Assembly (NCBI RefSeq): GCF_030410135.1 | Contig: NZ_JAUGQQ010000008.1 | Coordinates: 29,611-93,610, forward strand | Direction of reading: 5' to 3' | Source: Aequorivita aurantiaca | GTDB lineage: Bacteria > Bacteroidota > Bacteroidia > Flavobacteriales > Flavobacteriaceae | DNA length: 64,000 nt | Notes under the pieces: generated by a model | The model's database searches: none | What the model saw: the letters and a program-made list of their open reading frames with translations, nothing else | What the model was told of the DNA's origin: nothing | Part shown: one piece after another, positions 34,833 to 42,968 of the stretch | How positions within the stretch are numbered: the stretch's first letter is position 1 | Layout of the letters: every line of letters starts with the position of its first letter | Position numbers and translations under genes: made by a program

Positions 34833-35837
34833 ATGCCCTTAGACAAAGTAAAATCCATCATCAACGACATTAAAAATGGAAAAACTAAACCCATCTATTT
34901 TTTGATGGGCGAGGAGCCGTATTACATTGATAGCATTTCAAAATATATTGAGGAAAATGTGCTGTCCGAAGAGGAAAAAGGCTTCAACCAAATGGTGCTT
35001 TACGGCCGCGATGTCTCGGTCGAAGATATTATTAGCAACGCCAAGCGCTACCCCATGATGGCGGAAAAACAAGTGGTTATTGTAAAGGAAGCACAGGATC
35101 TTTCTCGCACCATTGAAAACTTGTTGGGTTATGCCGAAAATCCACAGCCTACAACAGTTTTGGTGATTTGTTATAAATACAAAACGTTGGATAAGCGCAA
35201 AAAACTTGCGAAAGTAGTCGATAAAACCGGGGTGCTTTTTGAAAGTAAAAAGCTTTATGAAAACCAAGTTCCCGATTGGATTAAAAGGGTTTTGGCCGGA
35301 AAAGGTTATACCATCACTCCAAAAGCCGCACAAATGTTGGTTGAATTTCTTGGGAACGATTTAAGCAAGGTAAACAATGAAATCGAAAAACTGCAACTCA
35401 TTCTCAAACCCGGCGAGCAAATCACTCCGCAGCTAATTGAGGAAAACATAGGAATCAGTAAAGATTTCAACAATTTTGAACTTCAAAATGCTATCGGGGC
35501 AAGGGATGTAAAAAAAGCTTTCGCGATCATTCAATATTTTTCGCAGAATCCGAAAAATAATCCGTTGATGATGACCGTAGCACTACTTTACAGTTTCTTT
35601 TCAAAGCTGCTGAAATATCACGCGCTTTCAAATAAAGGTGATGCCGCTAAAGTATTGGGTGTAAATCCTTATTTCGTAAAGGATTATCAAACCGCCGCCG
35701 CAAATTATCCGATGAAAAAAGTGAGCGCCATAATTGCCGCAATTCGTGAGGTTGATATGAAAAGCAAAGGAGTGGGCGCGGCAAATCTTCCGCAAGGCGA
35801 TTTATTAAAGGAATTGTTGGTGAAAATTTTCAACTAA
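34833..35837 (+). CDS. holA: DNA polymerase III subunit delta
   Basis: The clamp-loader subunit that opens the sliding clamp. The 334 residues begin near MPLDKVKSIINDIKNGKTKPIYFLMGEEPYYID in segments typical of HolA (IYFLMGEE), followed by VVIVKEAQDLS, the LLVICYK-like segment TVLVICYKYKTLDKRKK, and the C-terminal collar helices (NNPLMMTVALLYSFFSKLLKYH). The ATG at 34833 is preferred to the TTG one codon earlier. It is transcribed alone. The palindromic repeat lies directly upstream, where its promoter would be expected. Confidence 0.93.
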   Translation: MPLDKVKSIINDIKNGKTKPIYFLMGEEPYYIDSISKYIEENVLSEEEKGFNQMVLYGRDVSVEDIISNAKRYPMMAEKQVVIVKEAQDLSRTIENLLGYAENPQPTTVLVICYKYKTLDKRKKLAKVVDKTGVLFESKKLYENQVPDWIKRVLAGKGYTITPKAAQMLVEFLGNDLSKVNNEIEKLQLILKPGEQITPQLIEENIGISKDFNNFELQNAIGARDVKKAFAIIQYFSQNPKNNPLMMTVALLYSFFSKLLKYHALSNKGDAAKVLGVNPYFVKDYQTAAANYPMKKVSAIIAAIREVDMKSKGVGAANLPQGDLLKELLVKIFN

Positions 35838-35881
35838 AACTTCCGTAGAATTACTTAAAACCGCCACTGCTTACTGAAAAC

Positions 35882-36259
35882 TTACTTTTTGTCCACCGAA
35901 TATTTTCCGGCTCCCAAAAGTGCAATTGCCAAAAATCCGATAAAATACAAAATCGCCATTTCCTTAGTTCCCAATGGATCCGCAGCGTGAACGATAAATG
36001 CGGCTACTGCCATTGTGATTATCACGGGAATTGCGGCCAACCGAGTTTTAAAGCCAATAATTACGAGAATCGGGAAAACCACTTCTCCCAAAACTGCCAA
36101 AACTAAGGAAGCCGGTTCACCAATGCCAATTGGATCGCCGAAGGAAAAGTCGCCGGAAAGCATTTTTAAAAGTTTTGGAATGCCGTGGGTAAGCATCATA
36201 CCGCCGAAGCCTATTCTTAGAAGAAGTAATCCTAAATTAGAAGAGTTTGAATTGTTCAT
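35882..36259 (-). CDS. DoxX family membrane protein
   Basis: A 125-residue protein with four membrane helices and the DoxX pattern: LGLLLLRIGFGGMMLTHGIPKLLKM at the N-terminus, VFPILVIIGFKTRLAAIPVIITMAVAAFIVH in the middle. DoxX-type proteins are often tied to quinone-linked or thiol redox processes; the role here is unknown. It is convergent with holA and divergent from menA. Confidence 0.88.
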   Translation of the reverse strand: MNNSNSSNLGLLLLRIGFGGMMLTHGIPKLLKMLSGDFSFGDPIGIGEPASLVLAVLGEVVFPILVIIGFKTRLAAIPVIITMAVAAFIVHAADPLGTKEMAILYFIGFLAIALLGAGKYSVDKK

Positions 36260-36334
36260 TTTATATTTAAAATTTTGGAAAGCGAATATAGTGAAACAAT
36301 TCGTTCCAATTAAAACTCACACTTTTTCAAAAAA

Positions 36335-36365
36335 TTGGCGCAGCCCGTTTTTAAACGTATTTTTG
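36335..36365 (+). promoter_or_regulatory. Bacteroidota promoter of the men operon
   Basis: TTG (36335-36337), a 20-base spacer, then TATTTTTG (36358-36365), a full TAnnTTTG match, 20 bases before the menA ATG. Confidence 0.7.
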
Positions 36366-36385
36366 CAGCCTGAAAAAAATCTTGA

Positions 36386-37324
36386 ATGAAAAAAGTTAAA
36401 GCCTGGTTTGCCGCGGCGCGGTTGCGAACACTTCCACTTTCGGTTTCGGGGATTATTGTGGGCGCTTCCTTAGGAAACACATTTGCAAACAAAGCAAATC
36501 TTGAATTGCCGGGCGTTAATTCTTCCATGCATATCTGGCAATCCGGACTTTTTTGGTTGGCGATTTTGGTTACCGTCGGCTTTCAGGTTTTATCGAATTT
36601 TGCAAATGATTACGGCGATGGCGTTCGCGGCACTGATGCCAAAAGAATGGGTGAAAAACGTATGGTGGCCTCGGGGATAATTTCACCCAAACAAATGAAA
36701 ATAGGGATGATTATTACCGGAACCATAACCTTTTTTCTTGCCACGGTTTTGATTTTTATGGCTTTCGGAAATCAAAATTTTGTCATTTCCTTTATTTTTT
36801 TCAATCTCACAATTGTTTCCATTATCGCTGCAGTGAAATATACCGTTGGGAAAAAAGCCTACGGATATTCAGGTTTGGGCGATATTTTTGTATTTCTTTT
36901 CTTTGGATTTTTAAGTGTTTTGGGAAGTTATTATTTATTCACCCATACTTTAAATTGGCATTTGCTGTTGCCCGCGATAGCCATTGGATGTTTCAGCACC
37001 GCAGTATTAAATTTGAATAATATGCGCGATATTGAAAATGACGCTGCTGCTAAAAAGCATACATTGGTTGTAAAATTGGGATCAATAAAAGCGAAAAAAT
37101 ATCACGCATTTTTGTTGTTCTTCGGAATGTTTTGCGCAATAATTTACACAGTGATAAACTATCGGGAACCAATGCAATTTGTATATCTCATTGCTTTTAT
37201 ACCTTTCCTTTTAAATATCAAAACCGTTTTTCAAAACAAATCACCAATGCTACTTGATGCCGAATTGAAAAAGGTTGCGTTAAGCACTTTTCTGTTTGCA
37301 ATCTTGTTTAGTATCTTTATTTAA
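36386..37324 (+). CDS. menA: 1,4-dihydroxy-2-naphthoate polyprenyltransferase
   Basis: Attaches the prenyl chain to 1,4-dihydroxy-2-naphthoate in menaquinone synthesis. The 312 residues form a UbiA-type polytopic membrane enzyme: first aspartate-rich motif NDYGDGVRGTDAKRMG, second NNMRDIENDAAAKKHTLVVKLG. It opens the men operon, with MBL hydrolase, menC, CPBP protease and menE following. It is preceded by a well-formed promoter. Confidence 0.95.
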   Translation: MKKVKAWFAAARLRTLPLSVSGIIVGASLGNTFANKANLELPGVNSSMHIWQSGLFWLAILVTVGFQVLSNFANDYGDGVRGTDAKRMGEKRMVASGIISPKQMKIGMIITGTITFFLATVLIFMAFGNQNFVISFIFFNLTIVSIIAAVKYTVGKKAYGYSGLGDIFVFLFFGFLSVLGSYYLFTHTLNWHLLLPAIAIGCFSTAVLNLNNMRDIENDAAAKKHTLVVKLGSIKAKKYHAFLLFFGMFCAIIYTVINYREPMQFVYLIAFIPFLLNIKTVFQNKSPMLLDAELKKVALSTFLFAILFSIFI

Positions 37325-37331
37325 AAAAAAT

Positions 37332-38012
37332 ATGAAAATTACATACTACGGACAAAATTCACTCGGAATCGAAATAAAAGGAAAACACATTTTGGTGGAC
37401 CCATTTATTTCAGGAAATGAACTTTCGAAAGATAAAATTGACATCAATAATTTAAAGGCTGATTACATTTTGCTCACCCACGCACATCAAGACCATACAT
37501 TGGATGCTGAAGCGATTGCGAAAAATACCGGTGCGATAATCGTAAGCAATTATGAAATTGCAAACCATTACGAAGAAAAGGGAATCGAGGTGCACCCAAT
37601 GAACCACGGCGGAAGTTGGAAATTTGAATTCGGAAAAGTGAAATACGTCATTGCCCATCACACAAGCAGTTTTCCGAATGGCAGCTACGGAGGCCAACCC
37701 GGCGGTTTTGTGATTGAGGGCGAACACAAAAACATTTACATTGCAGGCGATACCGCTTTGACCATGGATATGAAATTAATACCGATGCAAACAAAATTGG
37801 ATTTGGCAATACTACCCATCGGTGATAATTTCACAATGGGAATTGACGACGCAATCATTGCCAGTGATTTTGTGCAATGCGACAAAGTTTTGGGTGTGCA
37901 TTACGATACTTTCGGATATATTGAAATTGATCACGAAGAAGCAAAACGCAAGTTTTATAACGCCAATAAGGATTTGATGTTGCTTGAAATTGGGGAATCA
38001 ATAGAGCTTTAG
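37332..38012 (+). CDS. metal-dependent hydrolase of the metallo-beta-lactamase fold (UPF0173-like)
   Basis: A 226-residue cytoplasmic MBL-fold hydrolase with the metal motif THAHQDHTLDAE, a further histidine in IAHHTSSF and the aspartate in IAGDTALTMD. The family member YtkL/UPF0173 is of unknown substrate. The start at 37332 follows menA by 7 bp; the longer version overlaps menA and is rejected. Its TAG stop lies inside the terminal inverted repeat of the following cassette, so the last bases may have been supplied by the insertion. Confidence 0.88.
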   Translation: MKITYYGQNSLGIEIKGKHILVDPFISGNELSKDKIDINNLKADYILLTHAHQDHTLDAEAIAKNTGAIIVSNYEIANHYEEKGIEVHPMNHGGSWKFEFGKVKYVIAHHTSSFPNGSYGGQPGGFVIEGEHKNIYIAGDTALTMDMKLIPMQTKLDLAILPIGDNFTMGIDDAIIASDFVQCDKVLGVHYDTFGYIEIDHEEAKRKFYNANKDLMLLEIGESIEL

Positions 38013-38050
38013 ATTTTTGGAATATTAGAAGGTTGGATTGTTAGATATTT
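38011..38050. repeat. 8-bp tandem array, left end of the four-helix cassette
   Basis: Five units in phase: AGATTTTT, GGAATATT, AGAAGGTT, GGATTGTT, AGATATTT, a degenerate GGATNNTT. This is the reverse complement of the array at 38401-38480. Confidence 0.7.
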
Positions 38051-38054
38051 AGAA

Positions 38055-38405
38055 ATGCACAGGTTTAAGGATTTGGAAATTTGGAAACAGAGTAGATTGT
38101 TTTGTAAAGATATTTATGAAATTACTTCCTTTTTTCCTGAAGCTGAAAAGTTTGGACTTACAAGCCAATTAAGACGAGCCAGCATATCAATACCTTCAAA
38201 TATTGCCGAAGGCGCTTCAAGAAAATCAAATAAGGATTTTACCAGATTTTTGGAAATAACCATTGGCTCCTGTTACGAAATTGAAACACAATTATTAATT
38301 GCTAATGATTTGGGATTTTTAAATGAAGAAAATTTGAACTCATTACTTTTAAAATTGGAAGTCATAATTAAAATGACCTCAAAATTTAAATCAACTCTAA
38401 AATAA
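38055..38405 (+). CDS. four-helix-bundle protein of the 23S rRNA intervening-sequence family
   Basis: A 116-residue helical protein with the family hallmarks: FKDLEIWKQSRLFCKDIYEIT, FPEAEKFGLTSQLRRASISIPSNIAEGASRKSNKDF, and FLEITIGSCYEIETQL. Relatives are found in intervening sequences of 23S rRNA genes and as free-standing genes in Bacteroidota, and resemble the Avd accessory protein of diversity-generating retroelements; the function of the free-standing form is unknown. There is no reverse transcriptase or rRNA here. It sits inside an inverted-repeat cassette in the men operon and is read in the operon direction. Confidence 0.9.
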   Translation: MHRFKDLEIWKQSRLFCKDIYEITSFFPEAEKFGLTSQLRRASISIPSNIAEGASRKSNKDFTRFLEITIGSCYEIETQLLIANDLGFLNEENLNSLLLKLEVIIKMTSKFKSTLK

Positions 38406-38480
38406 TCCAGCCATTCAACCATCCAACAATCCAACCATCCAATAATCCAACCATCCAATAATCCAACAATCCAAAAATCT
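38401..38480. repeat. 8-bp tandem array, right end of the four-helix cassette
   Basis: Ten contiguous 8-bp units of consensus AANNATCC (AATAATCC, AGCCATTC, AACCATCC, AACAATCC, AACCATCC, AATAATCC, AACCATCC, AATAATCC, AACAATCC, AAAAATCT). It begins at the ORF stop codon and ends three bases before the menC start. Confidence 0.85.
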
Positions 38481-38483
38481 AAA

Positions 38484-39542
38484 TTGACAGCAACTTTTCA
38501 AAAACACATCCTAATCTTCAAACGTCCCAGCGGAACTTCTCGTGGGATTTTAAATTCCAAAGAAACCTATTTCATTATTCTTAAGACAGAAGAAAGTTTT
38601 GGAGTGGGTGAGTGCGGACTTTTGCGTGGACTGAGTATTGACGACCGCCCCGATTACGACGCTGAATTAGAAGGCGTTTGCGAGAACATTGCTTTAGGCG
38701 TAAGCGAAGAAGATTTATACGAAGCTTTAACTGAATTTCCGTCAATACAATTTGGGGTTGAAACGGCTTTTAAATCATTGCATTCAGAAAATCCTTTTGA
38801 ATTGTTTCCTTCGGAATTTACGCGTGGCGAAGCCGCAATCCCAATCAACGGTTTGGTTTGGATGGGTGATAAAGGTTTTATGAAAGAGCAAATTTCAGAA
38901 AAACTGAAACAAGGTTTCACCTGCATCAAAATGAAAATCGGAGCCATTGATTTCAAAACAGAAATTGAACTTTTAAAATCAATACGAAAGGAATTTTCCG
39001 CTTCCGAAGTAGAATTGCGCGTAGATTCGAATGGCGCATTTTCGCCAAAAGAAGCGTTGGAAAAACTGAAGGTACTTTCAGATTTAAATTTGCATTCCAT
39101 TGAACAACCTATAAAACAAGGCCAATGGCAGGAAATGGCCCGGCTTTGTGAGGAGACTCCACTTCCAATTGCGTTGGATGAAGAACTAATCGGCGTTTTT
39201 TCCGAAGAAGAAAAAAAGAATTTATTGGAGACCATAAAACCCCAATTTATAATTCTGAAACCATCATTAATTGGTGGTTTCCGCGGAAGCGATAGTTGGA
39301 TAAACCTCGCAGAAAAACACAACACGGGTTGGTGGATTACTTCCGCTTTGGAAAGCAATGTGGGTTTGAACGCCATTGCACAATATACTTATACAAAAAA
39401 CAGTAAATTGCCGCAGGGTTTGGGCACGGGCAGTCTTTACACAAATAATATTGAAAGTCCATTGCAGGTTTTAAACGGCACGTTAAATTATAATCCGAAA
39501 AAAGAATGGATTTTCAGTTTTGATTATTTTCACCGCTCATAA
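38484..39542 (+). CDS. menC: o-succinylbenzoate synthase (enolase superfamily)
   Basis: Dehydrates SHCHC to o-succinylbenzoate in menaquinone synthesis. The 352 residues show enolase-superfamily catalysis: K149-x-K151 (KMKIG), metal ligands D181 (VDSNGAF), E207 (SIEQPI) and D232 (ALDEE), and K259 (LKPSLIGG). The start is TTG at 38484, three bases from the edge of the repeat array, with no ATG in frame nearby; the ancestral start may have been altered by the cassette. The MenC call is supported by menA before and menE after it; other members of the superfamily share the motifs. Confidence 0.9.
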   Translation: MTATFQKHILIFKRPSGTSRGILNSKETYFIILKTEESFGVGECGLLRGLSIDDRPDYDAELEGVCENIALGVSEEDLYEALTEFPSIQFGVETAFKSLHSENPFELFPSEFTRGEAAIPINGLVWMGDKGFMKEQISEKLKQGFTCIKMKIGAIDFKTEIELLKSIRKEFSASEVELRVDSNGAFSPKEALEKLKVLSDLNLHSIEQPIKQGQWQEMARLCEETPLPIALDEELIGVFSEEEKKNLLETIKPQFIILKPSLIGGFRGSDSWINLAEKHNTGWWITSALESNVGLNAIAQYTYTKNSKLPQGLGTGSLYTNNIESPLQVLNGTLNYNPKKEWIFSFDYFHRS

Positions 39543-39573
39543 CAAATTACGCAAAACACAAAAGCCATAAACT

Positions 39574-39605
39574 AATAACCCAATAACTAAATAACCAAAT
39601 AACTT
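39574..39605. repeat. 8-bp tandem repeat before the CPBP gene
   Basis: Four contiguous units of AATAACNN (AATAACCC, AATAACTA, AATAACCA, AATAACTT), ending just before the ATG at 39609. Confidence 0.8.
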
Positions 39606-39608
39606 AAA

Positions 39609-40580
39609 ATGTATATAAAACAAGCCTTTAATGTCCTTCACGAATGGTGGCGCTACTTAGTTGGATTTATCATTATTTTCCTCGCTAGCCAAATAGGTTC
39701 CATTCCATTTATAATAGCGGTAATGTTTAAAGTGGTAGCGAATGGTGGCGATATTGAAACCATTCAAGATCCAAATGTTATGATGACCATTTTAGATTCA
39801 AACCTCACTCTATTTTTGATGTTGCTCAGTTTTGCCTTAGGTTTGGTGGCCACCTATTTTGTGGTAAAATATTTCCACAAACAACCTTTTGTTGAACTTA
39901 CAACCTCACGAAAAAAAACCGATTGGGGTCGTGTTTTCTTTGGGTTTGGACTAATTGCGATAACTACTATTGTGGTAACGGGCTTAGATTATTATAACAA
40001 TCCGGAAGATTATGTACTGCAATTTGATTTAGTTCCATTTCTAATTCTTGCCGTAATTGCAATTGTTATGATTCCTATGCAAACAAGTTTTGAGGAATAT
40101 CTGTTTCGGGGTTATTTAATGCAGGGACTGGGAGTCGTAACAAAAACCAAGTGGATACCATTAATAGTCACCTCCGTTATTTTTGGTGCATTGCACCTGG
40201 CCAATCCGGAAGTTGATAAGCTTGGAAATATCATTATGATTTATTACATCGGCACAGGTTTTTTCTTGGGAATTATGACATTAATGGACGAGGGATTGGA
40301 ATTGGCCCTGGGTTTTCACGCAGGAAATAATTTGATAGCAGCATTACTTGTAACTGCAGATTGGACAGTTTTTAAAACCAATTCCGTTTTAAAAGATATT
40401 TCCGAGCCCTCCGCTGGATTCGATGTTATTGCCCCGGTTTTGATTCTCTATCCCATTTTTCTATTGATAATGGCGTGGCGTTATAAATGGACTGATTGGG
40501 GCGGAAAGCTTTTCGGAAAAGTAGAAGAGCCCGTGGTTATTGCGGAAGAAAATAACCAGAATTCAAATTATATTGAATAG
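39609..40580 (+). CDS. CPBP family intramembrane glutamic endopeptidase
   Basis: A 323-residue membrane protein with about eight spans and the Abi/CPBP motifs: E162-E163-x-x-x-R167 in SFEEYLFRG, the FGALHLANPE block with its histidine, and FHAGNN with the second histidine. Members include Rce1-type proteases and many uncharacterised bacterial proteins. It sits between menC and menE, and its stop overlaps the GTG start of menE by one base; a role in quinone metabolism is not implied by the family. The tail (about 300-323) is polar. Confidence 0.9.
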   Translation: MYIKQAFNVLHEWWRYLVGFIIIFLASQIGSIPFIIAVMFKVVANGGDIETIQDPNVMMTILDSNLTLFLMLLSFALGLVATYFVVKYFHKQPFVELTTSRKKTDWGRVFFGFGLIAITTIVVTGLDYYNNPEDYVLQFDLVPFLILAVIAIVMIPMQTSFEEYLFRGYLMQGLGVVTKTKWIPLIVTSVIFGALHLANPEVDKLGNIIMIYYIGTGFFLGIMTLMDEGLELALGFHAGNNLIAALLVTADWTVFKTNSVLKDISEPSAGFDVIAPVLILYPIFLLIMAWRYKWTDWGGKLFGKVEEPVVIAEENNQNSNYIE

Positions 40581-41647
40581 TGAAACCATTGTTGCATCCC
40601 AGTTTTAAATTGAATGGCGAAGCATTTGCTTCCGCGGAAGACTTGAAAATTTACGCAATTCAATTATTTGAAAATGGGAAGGAAGATGAAATTGCAATCG
40701 GAAAATTCATTTTGGAATGGCTTGATAAAAATGATTTTATTATCGTAAAAACTTCGGGATCCACGGGAATTCCCAAAGAAATAAAACTTAAGAAAAAACA
40801 CGTTTTCAACAGCGCAAATGCTACTGCAACATATTTCGATTTAAAGGAAAATACAAAAGCATTGCTATGTCTTTCTTCGGAATATATCGCCGGCAAAATG
40901 ATGCTGGTACGCGCAATGATTGCCGGTTGGGATTTGCGAACTATTTCCCCCAAAAAAAACCCACTTGAAAATTGCGACGAAAACTATGATTTTACCGCAA
41001 TGGTTCCATATCAGGTTTTCCATTCGTTGGCAGATTTAAATAAAGTGAAAAAGCTAATTGTTGGGGGCGGAGCAGTTTCTTCGGAATTGGAACAACAATT
41101 ACAGAAAGTAACAACCCAAGTTTTCGCAACCTACGGAATGACCGAAACCATCAGCCATATTGCCGTCCGACCTTTGAATGGTAAAGAAAAATCGATTGTT
41201 TTTGAAGCGCTTCCAAAAGTTGATTTTTCATTGAACGAAAATGATTGTCTGCAGATTCACGCCCCAGAAATTTCAGAAGAAACTGTTGTGACAAATGATA
41301 TCGTTGAATTGCTTTCGCCAACTTCCTTTAAGTTTTTAGGAAGAATTGATAATGTGATAAACACAGGCGGCGTAAAGGTTCATCCCGAAATAGTAGAAGA
41401 AAAACTTTCGCACCACATTAAGCAACCATTTTTCATTGCTTCGGAAAATGATTTGGCTTTGGGCGAACGCGTTATCTTGGTATGCGAAAGCAAAAACCAA
41501 TTGCGGTTGGAAGATTTTTCAGAGGCTTTCGAAACGCTTTCGGCCTATGAAAAACCTAAAAACTTATACACAATTCCACAATTCATTTATACGGAAACCG
41601 GGAAAATAAAGCGGGCTGAGGTTTTGAAAAGCCTGGGCAAATTCTGA
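40580..41647 (+). CDS. menE: o-succinylbenzoate-CoA ligase (AMP-binding)
   Basis: Activates o-succinylbenzoate to its CoA thioester through an acyl-adenylate. The 355 residues are short for the ANL family, as is usual for MenE in Bacteroidota. Visible are the P-loop TSGSTGIPK at 58-66, AEFATYGMTET-like QVFATYGMTET, the hinge LGRIDNVINTGGVKVHPE and the C-terminal lysine in ETGKIKR. The start is GTG overlapping the CPBP stop. Operon context with menA and menC supports the specific assignment. Confidence 0.92.
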   Translation: MKPLLHPSFKLNGEAFASAEDLKIYAIQLFENGKEDEIAIGKFILEWLDKNDFIIVKTSGSTGIPKEIKLKKKHVFNSANATATYFDLKENTKALLCLSSEYIAGKMMLVRAMIAGWDLRTISPKKNPLENCDENYDFTAMVPYQVFHSLADLNKVKKLIVGGGAVSSELEQQLQKVTTQVFATYGMTETISHIAVRPLNGKEKSIVFEALPKVDFSLNENDCLQIHAPEISEETVVTNDIVELLSPTSFKFLGRIDNVINTGGVKVHPEIVEEKLSHHIKQPFFIASENDLALGERVILVCESKNQLRLEDFSEAFETLSAYEKPKNLYTIPQFIYTETGKIKRAEVLKSLGKF

Positions 41648-41734
41648 ATTATTATTTCGGAATATAAAATGAGTAGGTATTTCTTAATGCCGCATAATTC
41701 TGAAAAAGAAATTACTTACTCAGGAATTCATAAA

Positions 41735-42658
41735 CTATTCATCCCATTTTAAAGGAACATCGGCAATGCATTGGTGGGTATTTTCGGATAACATTTTGAT
41801 AAAGGCAGCATCGTCCAAGGGTTCCTGTTGGGTTTTTAAGGCAGACCATAACTTTTTAATTGCTAGCGTTCCGCCTTCATCATAAATTTTACCCGCAGCT
41901 ATATGCCATCTGCATTGATACCATCCATAATTTTGGGGATATTTCTGGCCCAATTCCTCATAATTGTTTTCCAACTCTAAGAGTGAAGTATATTTTAGCG
42001 ACGCTTTGTCCGTTGAAGAAACCACCATTTTTGGGAAGACAGTAAGCGCAGGCAATAATTCGGGTTCGTTTTCTGCAATGTAGGTGTGAAGCAAAATATT
42101 TGCAAAAAGTTCCCCCATCCATTTTCGTTGCATTTTTAATCCGCCTTGAATATGAAATGCGTGCCCAAGCTCGTGAATTGCCAAAAGATCAAAAAATGCC
42201 TTCATGGATAAAGTACCATTTGCATCTTTATATGTGGCAATAATTTCCTGGGCCAGTGTTTCGGGTAAACTATTTACGGGAGGAATAAAACTTTTCCAAA
42301 ATTCATTGTCTTCCGAAGCCACGATGAGCGTCTTATTGTCATTATAATGAGGCATTCCATACACAGGAAAATTTGTGTATTTACTCCAATCTTCGGGAGA
42401 AAGGACCAACAGGTTTACATCTGGTTCAAAGTCTAAAATATCTTTATAAAATTCCAAAACCCTGTCACAGCGTTCTGCCATTGCAGTTGCTGCTTCCTTC
42501 GAGCCGCTGCTGTAATACGTTTTTGTTTTATAGTTCTCCAAAGGAGTCAATCCGTCAAATTTTTGGGCAAACATTGTTATTGGCGCAAAAAATAATAAAA
42601 GCAGTCCAAATATAAATATTGATTTTTTGGAAGCCGGAAAACGCTGTTTAGTCTTCAT
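41735..42658 (-). CDS. exported gluzincin-like metallopeptidase (HELGH)
   Basis: A 307-residue protein I cannot place in a named family. It has a signal peptide or anchor (residues 11-31, ending FAQ) and a classic zinc site: H162-E163-L-G-H166 in LLAIHELGHAFHIQGG with a possible third ligand E183 in WMGELFANIL. Upstream text (ERCDRVLEFYKDILDFEPD, NLLVLSPEDW) recalls the substrate-sensing N-part of such enzymes. It is likely periplasmic; the substrate is unknown. It is convergent with menE and transcribed alone. Confidence 0.75.
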   Translation of the reverse strand: MKTKQRFPASKKSIFIFGLLLLFFAPITMFAQKFDGLTPLENYKTKTYYSSGSKEAATAMAERCDRVLEFYKDILDFEPDVNLLVLSPEDWSKYTNFPVYGMPHYNDNKTLIVASEDNEFWKSFIPPVNSLPETLAQEIIATYKDANGTLSMKAFFDLLAIHELGHAFHIQGGLKMQRKWMGELFANILLHTYIAENEPELLPALTVFPKMVVSSTDKASLKYTSLLELENNYEELGQKYPQNYGWYQCRWHIAAGKIYDEGGTLAIKKLWSALKTQQEPLDDAAFIKMLSENTHQCIADVPLKWDE

Positions 42659-42764
42659 AATGGTGAATAGAATAGTGGCTAAAGTGTTGGTTTAATTCAT
42701 ACTAAAATACATTACAACACTATGTTTTCAAATTATATTTTTGGAAAATTTTTTCGAAAAAAAA

Positions 42765-42965
42765 TTATTGATATTCCAAAATATCCCCAGGCTGGCATTC
42801 CAAAACCTTGCATATTGCTTCCAAAGTGCTGAAGCGAATGGCCTTCGCTTTTCCCGTTTTCAAAATGGAAAGATTGGATAGGGTCAATTCCACCTTTTCT
42901 GAAAGTTCGTTTAATGACATTTTCCGCTTAGCCATCATTACGTCTAAATTTACTACTATCGGCAT
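42765..42965 (-). CDS. XRE/Cro-type transcriptional regulator
   Basis: A 66-residue helix-turn-helix protein, essentially one HTH_26/Cro domain: VNLDVMMAKRKMSLNELSEKVELTLSNLSILKTGKAKAIRFSTLEAICKVLECQPGDIL. It starts 3 bp after the DUF2975 gene stop and is co-transcribed with it, the usual YozG/DUF2975 pair. It may control its own promoter, which overlaps a 14-bp palindrome at 43537-43550. Confidence 0.92.
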   Translation of the reverse strand: MPIVVNLDVMMAKRKMSLNELSEKVELTLSNLSILKTGKAKAIRFSTLEAICKVLECQPGDILEYQ

Positions 42966-42968
42966 GGC

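Larger units (their letters stand above)
38008..38483 (+). mobile_element. four-helix-bundle (IVS-type) cassette between the MBL gene and menC
   Basis: About 476 bp bounded by near-perfect inverted ends: TTTAGATTTTTGGA at the left and its complement TCCAAAAATCTAAA at the right. Inside the left end are five units and inside the right end ten units of an 8-bp repeat in opposite orientation (GGATNNTT and AANNATCC), all in one 8-bp phase on each side. Between them is one ORF for a four-helix-bundle protein. The cassette lies exactly between the stop codon of one men-operon gene and the start of the next. Mobility is inferred from this structure; no transposase is present. Confidence 0.65.

Noticed and set aside
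38401..38480. 8-bp array as a CRISPR repeat
   Set aside because: Units are 8 bp and contiguous with no spacers of 30 bp, and no cas genes are present.
38008..38483. Four-helix gene as part of a 23S rRNA intervening sequence or a diversity-generating retroelement
   Set aside because: There is no rRNA gene around it, and no reverse transcriptase or variable template repeat is seen.
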